Positions 44,149-53,420 of a stretch of DNA of 64,000 bases are shown in pieces; position 1 is the first letter of the stretch; the number at the start of each line of letters is the position of its first letter. Below the pieces are notes generated by a model that worked only from the letters and a program-made list of their open reading frames with translations, searched no databases and had not been told where the DNA came from. Made by a program: the position numbers and the translations under genes. Source of the stretch: Erpobdella octoculata (taxonomy: Eukaryota > Annelida > Clitellata > Hirudinida > Erpobdellidae). The stretch is taken from NCBI GenBank assembly GCA_963978895.1, contig OZ022240.1, positions 12,187,807 through 12,251,806 on the forward strand, in the 5' to 3' direction.

Positions 44149-44598
44149 GTTTGGAGTAGCTGTGGCTACGATTAGGTTTATTTATTCTAGGGTGTTTAAT
44201 CCTTGGTTAAGTATTTCTTTGGTTATCGGAAATTAGTGTTAGTTTGCATGGGTATCTTTGTAATCTTCTTTCGTTAATTTCTTTCCTTGGGCGATCCTAG
44301 GCAATGATAAAGTGGGTCGGTCGTGAGTTTTTCTTTGCAGGTATCCAGGGCGAAGAGCGCTTCATTGAACAAAGAGATGCCGGACGTTCTTCGACCACGT
44401 CGTTCTTTCGCGTGTGGATCATCGTCGCGACTGTTCTGGGTTTTCAGGTTCCCAAGACGAGCACCAGGAAACCCGACGACGAAGGAAGCCATTCAGTCAA
44501 CCGGATCCACACTCAGCCAACCGGATCGACCCAGAACAAAGAATGAAGATATTGCCAATAACGAGAAGGATCGTTACCGACTTTAGGGGGGGGAGGTA
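44149..44598 (+). other. 3' untranslated region and polypurine tract of the LTR element
   Basis: About 435 bp of non-coding sequence ends in AGGGGGGGGAGGTA (about 44584-44598), a purine run directly before the 3' LTR, as required to prime plus-strand synthesis. I see no open frame resembling an envelope. Confidence 0.8.
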
Positions 44599-45003
44599 TG
44601 TAACGCCCGCGTAAACGCAGGTGCGTGCCTGGACCTATATTTTGGGAATTTCCGGCGGAGGTGGTAAAAGGTGGATTGCACAACGTTGCGTGATCTGATT
44701 GTTACGCGACTATTTGAATTTTTAGCCTGTAGCCTGTAGCCTGGAGGGCTTGTATATATAAGGCTGTCGCGATCTACTTCTTTCCTTTTTGTTCTTGTTC
44801 GCCATTGTTCGCCATTGTTTGATCGAATTTGAAACTGTTTTTATATCTGTCGTGTTGTTGGTGATAGTTTTCGATAAACTTGATCTATATTCGTGATTAA
44901 AACAACTAATACTATCTAAGAGAGTTTTTAACTTTATTACGATAGACAGTCGACTTAAGTTTTCTCCAGCAAAATCGACTATCGCAAAGGCGAAGTCGTG
45001 ACA
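44599..45003 (+). repeat. 3' LTR
   Basis: TGTAACG...CGTGACA, 405 bp, followed by the CCATT duplication. Confidence 0.95.
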
Positions 45004-45351
<348 letters not shown>

Positions 45352-45487
45352 TTGAGACACGCTCCAAGAAACACAACTCGCCATTTGGCAGAAACAACTT
45401 TTCGAGCCAAATTCTCGACCTTTCGGCACAAAACTCTCTGTTCGAGACTACAATTAGCCAAAAACCTTTCCATTAAACTTTTATTGT

Positions 45488-45533
45488 CAGACCGACGGAC
45501 CGTTTCAGCTATGTCAGCCATCCTCAGGGTCAA
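45488..45533 (-). ncRNA. Hammerhead ribozyme motif (PLE family X)
   Basis: GACC-CTGAGGA-TGGCTGACATAGCT-GAAA-CGGTCCG-TC-GGTC. Core CUGANGA/GAAA intact; stem I GACC/GGTC; stem II GGCT/AGCT; stem III CGG/CCG. Confidence 0.88.
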
Positions 45534-46001
45534 AAGTAAAACGAGAAAAGTAAACAAACAGAAAGAACCGATATTATCAAAGAATTAGCACACTAACAAA
45601 AGAAAAAACAAAAAAACACTCTACCTATCAAATCAAAAGAATATAAAATTTATACTATTGGAAATCAATTTTTGCGCTTTCGCTGTGTTATATTAGAAGA
45701 GACAAGAATTTCCTCAGATACATTACAATGAGATTCGTCAGGAGCAGCCTCAACAGCCAAAGTATTTGTGTCAGAGGACGAGTCAGAAGTATCATCATTT
45801 ATGTTATCCTCGTCGTTAGAAAGAATACAGGGTAACCGATGCATATTGCTTTCTTTGACACCGAATAAGTGGAGAATCTGTGGAAATTTATCAAATTGTT
45901 TATTAATTGCTGGTCTCATTAATAAGATATAGAGAGCCTCTTTAATTTTCAGCCGGAAAGAGTCGGATTCACTTGTTAAAATCGAAACACCTTCTTCAAG
46001 T

Positions 46002-46786
46002 TAAGGCTGGGCCCGATTAATCGGCGTACGCATAATCGGCGCCGATTATTGACATATCGGCATAATCGGTTATCGACAAAAATAATCGGCGCCGATTAAA
46101 AATTTTGTAAAAATTGGTTCGTATCGTATATTATCTAGTAAAAGTACGGCAACTGATAAAAAAAGTCTATCACCGTGCCGTGAATGAAAGTTGTTGCCAC
46201 GTGAGGAAGACATGTATAGTTGGTGGAACCTTCACAGGTTTCAGTATCCCTATTTAGCGAAGCTAGCTAGACGCTATTTATCTGCACCAGCTTCCAGCGT
46301 GCCAAGTGAGCAGCTCTTCAAAGGCGCTGGAGAAATTTTTTCGGATCGGCGTGGATCGTTGCTAGCCGAGAAAGGAGAAATGTTATTATTACTTAAATAT
46401 AACTTACCTCAACTTGGCTTTGATTATTTTATTAACTCTTGAACTGTAGCTATCTTCAATATAAATTATTATTTTAGAATTAACTACTGGATTATTATTT
46501 TATTCTTTTCAATACTATAATTAGTTTCAACATTGAATGACTTGACAAAATTTTCTGGATTTTTAATAAACATTTATTGTTCTATGGTTGTGTGAACGTT
46601 GGTTGAATTATCACGGCTAGCGCATGCAAGCAGCAAAACACGCGCTTGTATTATGGCGGTATGTTTCGGAAGAAGCATTTTCACTGAAGAAATAGTAATT
46701 ATAAAATAATCGGTATCGGCAATTTTAATAATCGGCTATACGCGGTATCGGCATAATCGGCAAAAAGTCATATCGGTACAGCCTTA
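46002..46786 (+). mobile_element. Non-autonomous hAT element in the PLE
   Basis: Ends TAAGGCTG and CAGCCTTA with longer imperfect TIRs rich in CCGATTA/TAATCGG. Perfect 8-bp duplication CTTCAAGT (45994-46001 and 46787-46794). Length 785 bp. It keeps the end of a transposase gene. The end of a sibling is at 6841-7035. Confidence 0.93.
46191..46442 (+). pseudogene. hAT transposase C-terminal (dimerisation) fragment
   Basis: About 80 codons: MYSWWNLHRFQYPYLAKLAR, RYLSAPASSVPSEQLFKGAG, LLKYNLPQLGFDY. This is the conserved hAT C-terminal dimerisation motif (YPxLAxLAxxYLxxPASSVPSExxFS). All upstream domains are deleted. Confidence 0.88.
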
Positions 46787-46794
46787 CTTCAAGT

Positions 46795-47163
46795 TCTTTT
46801 CGTGTTAGCTTTTTCAAATGAATACATTCATAATGATTAAGAATACTCCCAAACTGGAGATGCATCGTGAGTCTCCTTGACAACGTAGTGGTAGTGTGAC
46901 CAATGTATGTATCCACCTTACAATGTGGAATAGAACATTTGAAATGGTACACCACGTGATTTTGTTGCAACGGGTCAGTGATACTTGTTCTATCATTCTT
47001 GATGACCAAATTGAAAAGTTTCAAGTTTTTGTAATAAATATATAAACCCAGTTTATTCCTGACGGGGTCTATAACAGAAACTTCTTTTTTTATTATCTTC
47101 TTTATAATACTTTCATCAATTCTGTAATTGAGATTCATTTGATTTTTGTAGAACACGGGGAAC
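46795..47163 (-). pseudogene. PLE family X GIY-YIG endonuclease fragment
   Basis: Reads QMNLNYRIDESIIKKIIKKE, LFNLVIKNDRTS, then HVVYHFKCSIPHCKVDTYIG, HTTTTLSRRLTMHLQFGSIL. These are the linker, the FKC zinc-like cysteines and the GIY-YIG start with the conserved TLSRRLTMH. The frame is cut by the hAT element at its TSD. Confidence 0.85.
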
Positions 47164-47290
47164 TCCTGTAGTCTCGAACAGAGAGTTTTGTGCCGAAAGG
47201 TCGAGAATTTGTCTCGAAAAGTTGTTTCTGCCAAATGGCGAGTTGTGTTTCTTGGAGCGTGTCTCAAAGATAAATTGATTCCACATTTAT
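47164..47290 (+). mobile_element. PLE family X terminal repeat, inverted to the adjacent copy
   Basis: TGTAGTCTCGAACAGAGAGT... with the frame [18 protein letters not shown]. It faces the PLE at 45.4-47.2 kb. 47291-47564 holds a short TA run and AT-rich sequence with two copies of GGATTGTACGCC; nothing else seen. Confidence 0.75.
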
Positions 47291-47564
47291 TCGCAATATA
47301 TATATATATATTTGCGTTATTTCGTGGTGGATTGTACGCCATCCAAGTTTCTGATATATGTGGCTCGTAAAAACATATCAACGCTATGTTTCCTTATAAT
47401 ATATATCATAAAACATATATCTTCGATAGTTATTAAATTAGCTAGTGACGGATTGTACGCCGTACAACTTATAATACTATCGAGCATTGATTCGTACCCA
47501 TTCATAGTCGAGTGTTGTGTTCAACATACCCCAACAAAAGCGCTTAACAACCACTGTTTTTTGA

Positions 47565-47653
47565 CGGTGGAAGTGGCGCAGATGGTAAGGTAGTTGGCAT
47601 GATGCGAGGCGGTGTTGCCGATCCGACAGTCGTGGGTTCGAGTCTGAAGTTGA

Positions 47654-47656
<3 letters not shown>
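47565..47656 (+). repeat. tRNA-like SINE-related sequence
   Basis: AGTGGCGCAGATGGTAAGG (A-box-like), GCGAGGCGGTGTTGCCG (shared with SINE-a) and GGGTTCGAGTCT (B box), then directly (TA)n (47657-47719). The stems do not fold as a full tRNA. Confidence 0.55.
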
Positions 47657-47719
<63 letters not shown>

Positions 47720-47720
<1 letters not shown>

Positions 47721-48345
47721 TAGCGGGGTTACCCGGCGTTGCTCGGGGTTTTCAGAGGTTTTTTTTATCATTTTTCTCTCTTGCTCCCGTTTCCTTCCCC
47801 GTTTGCTCTCCCGTTTCCGTTCCCGCTTGCTCTCCCGTTTCCGTTCCCGCTCGCGCTCATTTTTACCAATGCTTTTATTAACTCGTCGTCTCTGTTTGTT
47901 TCTCTGTCTGTCTGTTTGTTTCTCTGTCTGTCTGTTTGTTTCTCTGTCTGTCTGTTTGTTTCTCTGTCTGTCTGTTTGTTTCTCTGTCTGTTTCAAATCT
48001 TGCAATCAATTTTTGAGTCACTTCCTGATGATAGATTTTTTTCAAATTTTGCATACATGCTCAAAATAGAAGACAATGCAATATTCAATTATTAGTTTTA
48101 CAATAAGTCAATTAATTTAGTTAATTTTAATTAATTTCGATATTTCGATATAAATAAGATATTTCGACTTTAATATAAAATAAAAGAGTAATATAAGAAA
48201 AAATTGATTGCAAAATTTGTGTTTTAATTACATATAAAAGCATTGGGTTTTAAAAATTCGTTTTTAATTTACTTGTTTCTTTTCCACTCTTTCGTAACTC
48301 ATTTTAGCCCATAAAACGTAAAATAGATTTGCTAAAAGTTGCTTG
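47720..48345 (-). mobile_element. Helitron family 1-related, 3' part
   Basis: On the minus strand it ends ACCCGGC-region hairpin (GAGCAACGCCGGG), TAACCCCG and CTAG at 47723-47720 followed by T. It contains a 20-bp TCTGTTTGTTTCTCTGTCTG array (about 47891-47991, five units) instead of the 18-bp one. At 48300-48340 is the TTTTAGCCCATAAAACGTAA block also found inside copies A and B. Confidence 0.75.
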
Positions 48346-48681
48346 AAGCCTTCAAACATTGTTACGTAAACAAAATTTGAATTTTATTACGCAATTACCT
48401 TCGATGGTCGTACATAGGAACTTTTGGCCTGGAAAGTTAAGAAGGGGAAAAAGTTAAGAAGGTTTGAACTCCTTCTCTGATCCCCCGGCTCAGGGGGCCA
48501 AAAAACCTACCGGGCCAAAAGTGCCTATACATGATCATTGCATAAGTTTTCGAAGCACTGTTTACAATTGCGTAACAGGCATTACTTGCTAATGGACTTC
48601 TTAATATTAAGAAGTCCATGACTTGCTCCCCAGCCTTGCATAATGTGACCGATTGCGCGTTATTACAAATTATTAAGAGAT
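48346..48681. other. Inverted-repeat-bearing segment, no gene
   Basis: Inverted halves CATAGGAACTTTTGGCCTGG (48414) and CCGGGCCAAAAGTGCCTATA (48509) flank a G/C-rich centre. Then a perfect 28-bp palindrome at 48592-48619. No coding sequence. Confidence 0.6.
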
Positions 48682-49040
48682 AGATGGGGCGGGAAAGCGA
48701 CGTAATCGGGAAAGTGACCGGGAGCGGGAAAGCGACTTGGAGTGAGAGAGCAAGCGGAAACGGGAAAGCGACCGGGAACGGAAGTGAAAACGGGGAATTA
48801 AACGGGAGCTAGAGAAATACGATAAAAAAACTCTAAAAACCCCTGAGCAACGCCGGGTAACCCCGCTAGAATATATATATATCTCTATATTCCCGCTCGC
48901 ACACCCGTTCCGCTCCGTTCATTGACGGATTTCAATTTTTTTTCTATATATTTGATTCCCCTTGACTCTCAAGGTTGTGTGAAAATGTCATTACGATCGA
49001 ATGAATGGTGTAGCAATGCATAAAGGACATACAAACATTT
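48682..49040. mobile_element. Helitron family 1 fragments: 3' end (+) and 5' end (-)
   Basis: 48682-48869: minisatellite-like GGGAAAGCGACCGGG units, then GAGCAACGCCGGGTAACCCCG and CTAG, here followed by A, not T. 48885-49030: the 5' module in reverse (GACGGATTTCAATT, TGGTGTAGCAATGCATAAAG). Confidence 0.75.
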
Positions 49041-49214
49041 ATATATATATATATTTTTCAAATAATTAGGAACAAGATGTTCTTTCAAACACGCTTTATT
49101 GAAGACTATGGCCCATTTCTTATTACAAACTTTTTCTATCAAACGTGAAACTTTTCGAAAATCGGAAATACCAAGACACTTTTGAACAAACTGGTATATA
49201 TTTTTATTAATGTT

Positions 49215-49270
49215 ATGGTCATGAGCTGACCTGCAGGTTTCGGCTTTATTAGCCATCATCAGAACTCATA
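49215..49270 (-). ncRNA. Hammerhead ribozyme motif (PLE family W)
   Basis: ATGAGTT-CTGATGA-TGGCTAATAAAGCC-GAAA-CCTGCAGG-TC-AGCTCAT. Core intact; stem I ATGAG/CTCAT; stem II GGCT/AGCC; stem III perfect palindrome CCTGCAGG. It lies between the ORF and the downstream terminal repeat on the element's sense strand. Confidence 0.9.
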
Positions 49271-49755
49271 AAACTAATTTACAGCTACAACGAAAATATA
49301 TAAAGTGGTGTGGCGAGACATATCAGATATGTTTACACATCAATCGAGGTCAAAGTACAAAGAAGAGTAAAAGCAAATTATGAAAACCGCTAAGAAACAA
49401 CCAAAAAATTTTTTTTTTTTTGCCTCGGAGTAAATAAATAAACAAAAAATAAACAAAAAATAAGAAAAAATAAAAAATTACATGTGTTAAAATATACAAC
49501 CAAATTAAGTGGTAAAATATAACTATTAAAAGAAAATTACTAATAAAAGCAAAGAGGTAAAATAATAAAATAAGAATTTAAAGCTACAATTCAAAGATAA
49601 TAGGATATCGATAAAATTGAGAGTTTAATTAAAAGTTGAAAATGATCAACGTCTACGTATAGTAATATTACAGTTATCGATCAAATGCGGACACATCGCA
49701 CCAGTCCCATCACCATCACACAGGTCAGCAGTCTCGAGGCCTCGAGGAGGTTGGC

Positions 49756-52700
49756 TCATGGCTGACAAACAGTGGAGCACTGCTCGACCGCGTCCAACGC
49801 TTCAATATGGTTGGTAGATGGAGGAAAGGAAACAGGACCACAAACTGGGCCGTTGTCGTATTGGTCGCAAGGATGATCATAACTGTGATAAGATACATTT
49901 GTAGTCTTGGTTGGCGAACTCCTAGTACGGAGTTCAGATAAATCAGAAAAGGAGATGCGAGGTGTAACAAAAGGAGAATGCGGGAGGACAGTGAATAGCG
50001 GAGTCCTTGGCATGTCGGCAGGGCACAATTCGGTTGCATTTGGAACATCGATACAGTTGGTAGGGTATATTTCGTTGGCAGCGTCTATTGCGTTGGCAGA
50101 CAAAGGAGATAAACCTCGACGAGAAATGGAACCGTTGTCGTACTGGTCACAAGGATGGTCATAACTGTAATGGGAAACACCTGTAGTTTTGGTTGCCGAA
50201 CTCCTAGTACGGAGTACAGATAAATCTGAGAGCGAGAGACGAGGTGTGACAAAGGGAGAAAGCGGGAGAACAGTCGATGGTGAGGTCTGTGGCATATCAC
50301 CATTCACCGGGTCCGAAGAAGGCCGGCAGATGGCCGACGGATCGATAAAGCACTGTTCGATCAAACGCACAGCCTCAATGCAACTGGTATCACCCACAGA
50401 ACTGGCAGACGGAGGACCAGTAGGCCGATCGCAGTTTGGCAAACCACAAATTTCAATAAGGTTAGCATGGTCCATTGCGCCGGTGGACGGAGCACAAGAA
50501 ACCGGATCACAACATGGGCTCTTGCCATGCCTGTCAAGTGCATGGTCGTTCAATATGCAAGTGTTGGGGGCAACAGCGGATGACGAGCCTTGCGGCACAC
50601 CAACGCTGTGGCACTGCAAGTGGTGCCTATTGTTGAATAGTTTAAGGGTCCGTCCAAAATGGTCATCTTGGACGTTTAGTATTGGTTTATCCCGGACAAT
50701 GTAGAGGGCCTCGGCAATTTTTAATCGAGAGGGGTCGGCCTCGTGATGGAGAATAACAGTGTTATCGACGAGTGTTTGTCTGTTGAGTTTTGTGTTGTGA
50801 GCCAGTTGCGAATGCGTTGTAATACTGCCACCCTGTAAATGCATAGTAACCCGGCGGGAGAGCGTAGTACGTGTCTGGCCAATGTAGGTAGCAATGACAT
50901 CATGCGGTGCAGGACAAGTAAATTTATAAACTACATTTGTACACTGGAAAATGCTGGCGTGACGAGGACTATTTTTCATGATAAGGCTGTGTGATTTTCT
51001 GTCTTTATAATATATGGAGAATGACAGTCTATGTCGGAGTCGATCTTTAACTTTAACGCAACTTGTAATAATTTGACGTAATATTCTCTCATCAAGACGG
51101 TAATTGTCATGCATCTGGGAACAGTAACGGATATCAACAGTCCTGACGACATCATTAGGAGTGTTTGCTGGAATGCCAGAAGTCTTTTTATTCACAAATC
51201 TTTTCACAACAGAATCAACCATGGTGTTGGTGTAGTTATTGTTGATCAACAGCGTTTTGAGACGTTTGACTTCTGTATGAAATTTACACCAATCTTCTGA
51301 CAGCCCATAAGCGCGAGCAAGAAGGTTATGTATAACACTCTCTTTGTATATATCAGAACAGTAGCCGGCACCGTTCATGCAAAGACCCTCGGAGGAAGGC
51401 TTGACGTACATTTCATGTGCAAGGCCAGAATCCGTTTGAGAGACCAACACGTCCAGAAAAGGTAACGTATGATTACAGTCGCTATATTCGATTGTAAAAT
51501 TCAACACAGAGTATTGCTGAAACTTAGTTCTTAATTCTTCAAAATGTGTAGTATCTCGAGCAATCACAAAGATGTCATCGACATATCTTGCGTATAATGT
51601 AGGTTTATTGATGGCGTCGAACACACGATTTTCTAAATGACTCATATAAAAATCGGCAAATAGAGGGCCCAAGGGTGAGCCCATGGCCACGCCGTCGATC
51701 TGTCTGAACAATCGGCCATCGGGATGTTTAAATGGCAATTCTTTAGTACACAGCAACAGCAACTGCAACATGGAGCTCTCTGAAACAGCTGGGGGAGATA
51801 ATGTAGCATTGTGATATACGTTTTCAAGAATAATAGCGATGGTAGTATCGACGGGCACATTTGTAAATAAATTTGTAACATCCAAAGAGCCCATAACGCC
51901 AGTTATGTGGCGATTACTTCTGATTAGGGCGACAAATTCAAAAGATGATCTCACTGCATGTTGACACGAACAATACGGAGAAAGCAAAGCAACAAGAAAC
52001 TTTGAGAGAGCAAACGTCGGTGTTGGGCACTGAGATATAATTGGTCTCAGTGGATTTCCAGGTTTGTGTGTTTTGACATTACAATAGATGTATCCTGGTG
52101 AAAAATCTCCAATGATCTGCTTTATGTTTATTGATGAATTATTACGGAGTAAGCTACCGATGATCTTGTTAGCCCTCCTTTTAATATCCAAAGTCGGATC
52201 TTTAGAAATTTCCAGAAATTTGTTAGAATCACTTAATATATTGTTTAATTTGCATAGATAATCAGATCGCTCCAAGATAACATAGCTATTAGTTTTGTCA
52301 GACTTCCGTATTACAATGGTGGGATTATTTCTTAAAGATAGGGCAGCAGAATACAATTCATCAGCCATTTTACGTGGAGTGTTCCGGTGTTTGAAACCTT
52401 CAGCTTTAAGTAACGTATAAAGGCGATTATCAACAGAAAGCTCACCACTGAGAACATGCGCCTCAAGTTGACGAACCAACACTTCTAATTCAATCTGCTT
52501 CAGTATCGGACGATATTTGCCTGGAACATGGCAATTGTAACCAAGTTCTAAAAATTTTAGTTCAGATGTTGTAGGAGTGTATGATGAGAGGTTTATGACG
52601 TGATTAAGGTTTTCCTTCAGCAAGAAACTTCCGCCATATAATGTAGACAGTTTGTTCACAATTATGCTTTTCTTCCTTCTGTTAACACGGTCGACGCTAA

Positions 52701-52974
52701 TATCAACAAAGCGTTGGAATTCGACCGCAGAGTCGGTATCGGTGATTAAGGCTTGGTATGTTTCCACAGTTTCTTTTAATAATGTAGAAAGTCTGTTAAA
52801 CTCCACTTGAGCGGCCACAACTTCTCTTTCAATTGCATCAGAAATTGAACAACGAGAATGATAATTCCTAGAGCGTTGATATTTATTTTTCAAATAATTA
52901 GGAACAAGATGTTCTTTCAAACACGCTTTATTGAAGACTATGGCCCATTTCTTATTACAAACTTTTTCTATCAA
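49756..52974 (-). CDS. PLE reverse transcriptase with GIY-YIG endonuclease and long C-terminal tail
   Basis: 1072 residues. The N-terminus lies in the terminal repeat (NKKWAIVFNKACLKEHLVPN). RT at about 230-520: VIRKSDKTNSYVIL, GYIYCNVKTHKPGNPLRPII, GSLDVTNLFTNVPVD, VAMGSPLGPLFADFYMSHLE, ARYVDDIFVIA (catalytic Asp pair near 461), LPFLDVLVSQ. A linker with KTLLINNNYTNTMVD and CSQMHDNYRLDE follows. GIY-YIG at about 675-760: VVYKFTCPAPHD, ATYIGQTRTTLSRRVTMHL. The last 280 residues contain a roughly 90-100-residue segment present twice (LSPFVTPRLSLSDLSVLRTR...YDHPCDQYDNG and HSPFVTPRISFSDLSELRTR...YDHPCDQYDNG); its function is unknown. The start at 52974 is the first Met; translation could also begin a little downstream. 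Confidence 0.92.
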   Translation of the reverse strand: MIEKVCNKKWAIVFNKACLKEHLVPNYLKNKYQRSRNYHSRCSISDAIEREVVAAQVEFNRLSTLLKETVETYQALITDTDSAVEFQRFVDISVDRVNRRKKSIIVNKLSTLYGGSFLLKENLNHVINLSSYTPTTSELKFLELGYNCHVPGKYRPILKQIELEVLVRQLEAHVLSGELSVDNRLYTLLKAEGFKHRNTPRKMADELYSAALSLRNNPTIVIRKSDKTNSYVILERSDYLCKLNNILSDSNKFLEISKDPTLDIKRRANKIIGSLLRNNSSINIKQIIGDFSPGYIYCNVKTHKPGNPLRPIISQCPTPTFALSKFLVALLSPYCSCQHAVRSSFEFVALIRSNRHITGVMGSLDVTNLFTNVPVDTTIAIILENVYHNATLSPPAVSESSMLQLLLLCTKELPFKHPDGRLFRQIDGVAMGSPLGPLFADFYMSHLENRVFDAINKPTLYARYVDDIFVIARDTTHFEELRTKFQQYSVLNFTIEYSDCNHTLPFLDVLVSQTDSGLAHEMYVKPSSEGLCMNGAGYCSDIYKESVIHNLLARAYGLSEDWCKFHTEVKRLKTLLINNNYTNTMVDSVVKRFVNKKTSGIPANTPNDVVRTVDIRYCSQMHDNYRLDERILRQIITSCVKVKDRLRHRLSFSIYYKDRKSHSLIMKNSPRHASIFQCTNVVYKFTCPAPHDVIATYIGQTRTTLSRRVTMHLQGGSITTHSQLAHNTKLNRQTLVDNTVILHHEADPSRLKIAEALYIVRDKPILNVQDDHFGRTLKLFNNRHHLQCHSVGVPQGSSSAVAPNTCILNDHALDRHGKSPCCDPVSCAPSTGAMDHANLIEICGLPNCDRPTGPPSASSVGDTSCIEAVRLIEQCFIDPSAICRPSSDPVNGDMPQTSPSTVLPLSPFVTPRLSLSDLSVLRTRSSATKTTGVSHYSYDHPCDQYDNGSISRRGLSPLSANAIDAANEIYPTNCIDVPNATELCPADMPRTPLFTVLPHSPFVTPRISFSDLSELRTRSSPTKTTNVSYHSYDHPCDQYDNGPVCGPVSFPPSTNHIEALDAVEQCSTVCQP

Positions 52975-53027
52975 ACGTGAAACTTTTCGAAAATCGGAAA
53001 TACCAAGACACTTTTGAACAAACTGGT

Positions 53028-53028
<1 letters not shown>

Positions 53029-53120
<92 letters not shown>
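53029..53120. repeat. (TA)n array
   Basis: Joins the PLE terminal repeat to Helitron family 2. Confidence 0.95.
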
Positions 53121-53125
<5 letters not shown>

Positions 53126-53420
53126 ACATGTCCTGGCTGACTGACTGATAATCAACGCCGAGCTCAAACGCCTCATCCTAGGAACGTGAAATTTGGAACT
53201 TATATTACTTTTATGGCGTAAGCATCCACTAAGAAAGGATTTTTGAAAATTTTGCTCCTGAGGGAAAGAAACTGGAAAACAAACTTTTTTCTAAAACAAT
53301 ATATATCTCGAAAACCAAAAATGAAGAGATTTTGAAATTTGGTATATGGATTTTTCTTGAAAAACAAAAAGATACGTGTTTCACCATTTTTTGAAAATTC
53401 GGTTTCCCGGACCTCAAATG

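Larger units (their letters stand above)
38276..45003 (+). mobile_element. Ty3/gypsy-class LTR retrotransposon, Gmr1-like domain order
   Basis: 6.7-kb element with 405-bp LTRs and a 5-bp duplication CCATT (38271-38275 and 45004-45008). I see two mismatches between the LTRs, so insertion is recent. One long gag-pol frame has the order Gag, protease, integrase, RT, RNase H. In ordinary Ty3/gypsy elements integrase comes last; integrase-first order is known for the Gmr1-like group. No envelope gene. It is inserted in the C-terminal tail frame of a PLE. Confidence 0.95.
45352..47163 (-). mobile_element. PLE family X, 5'-truncated copy carrying a hAT insertion
   Basis: In element order (right to left): linker and GIY-YIG frame (47160-46795), a hAT element (46786-46002), the rest of the frame to a stop at 45665 (LKIKEALYILMRPAINKQF, then an acidic tail SDSSSDTNTL and QRKRKN), 3' UTR, hammerhead (45488-45533) and terminal repeat (45495-45352) ending in (TA)n. 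Upstream it is cut at 47163, where an inverted terminal repeat of the same family starts. Confidence 0.85.
49046..53028 (-). mobile_element. Complete-looking Penelope-like element (PLE family W)
   Basis: Direct terminal repeats: 52886-53028 and 49050-49192 are nearly identical (CAAATAATTAGGAACAAGAT, GTTCTTTCAAACACGCTTTA, GGCCCATTTCTTATTACAAA). Between them lie one uninterrupted ORF (52974-49756), a 3' UTR and a hammerhead at 49215-49270. Both ends abut (TA)n. No disabling lesion is seen. It is the best candidate for an active PLE in the window. 49270-49755 is AT-rich 3' UTR without other features. Confidence 0.92.

Noticed and set aside
38276..45003. Endogenous retrovirus with an envelope gene
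   Set aside because: No frame between RNase H and the polypurine tract has envelope features; the element is a Ty3/gypsy-class retrotransposon with only gag-pol.
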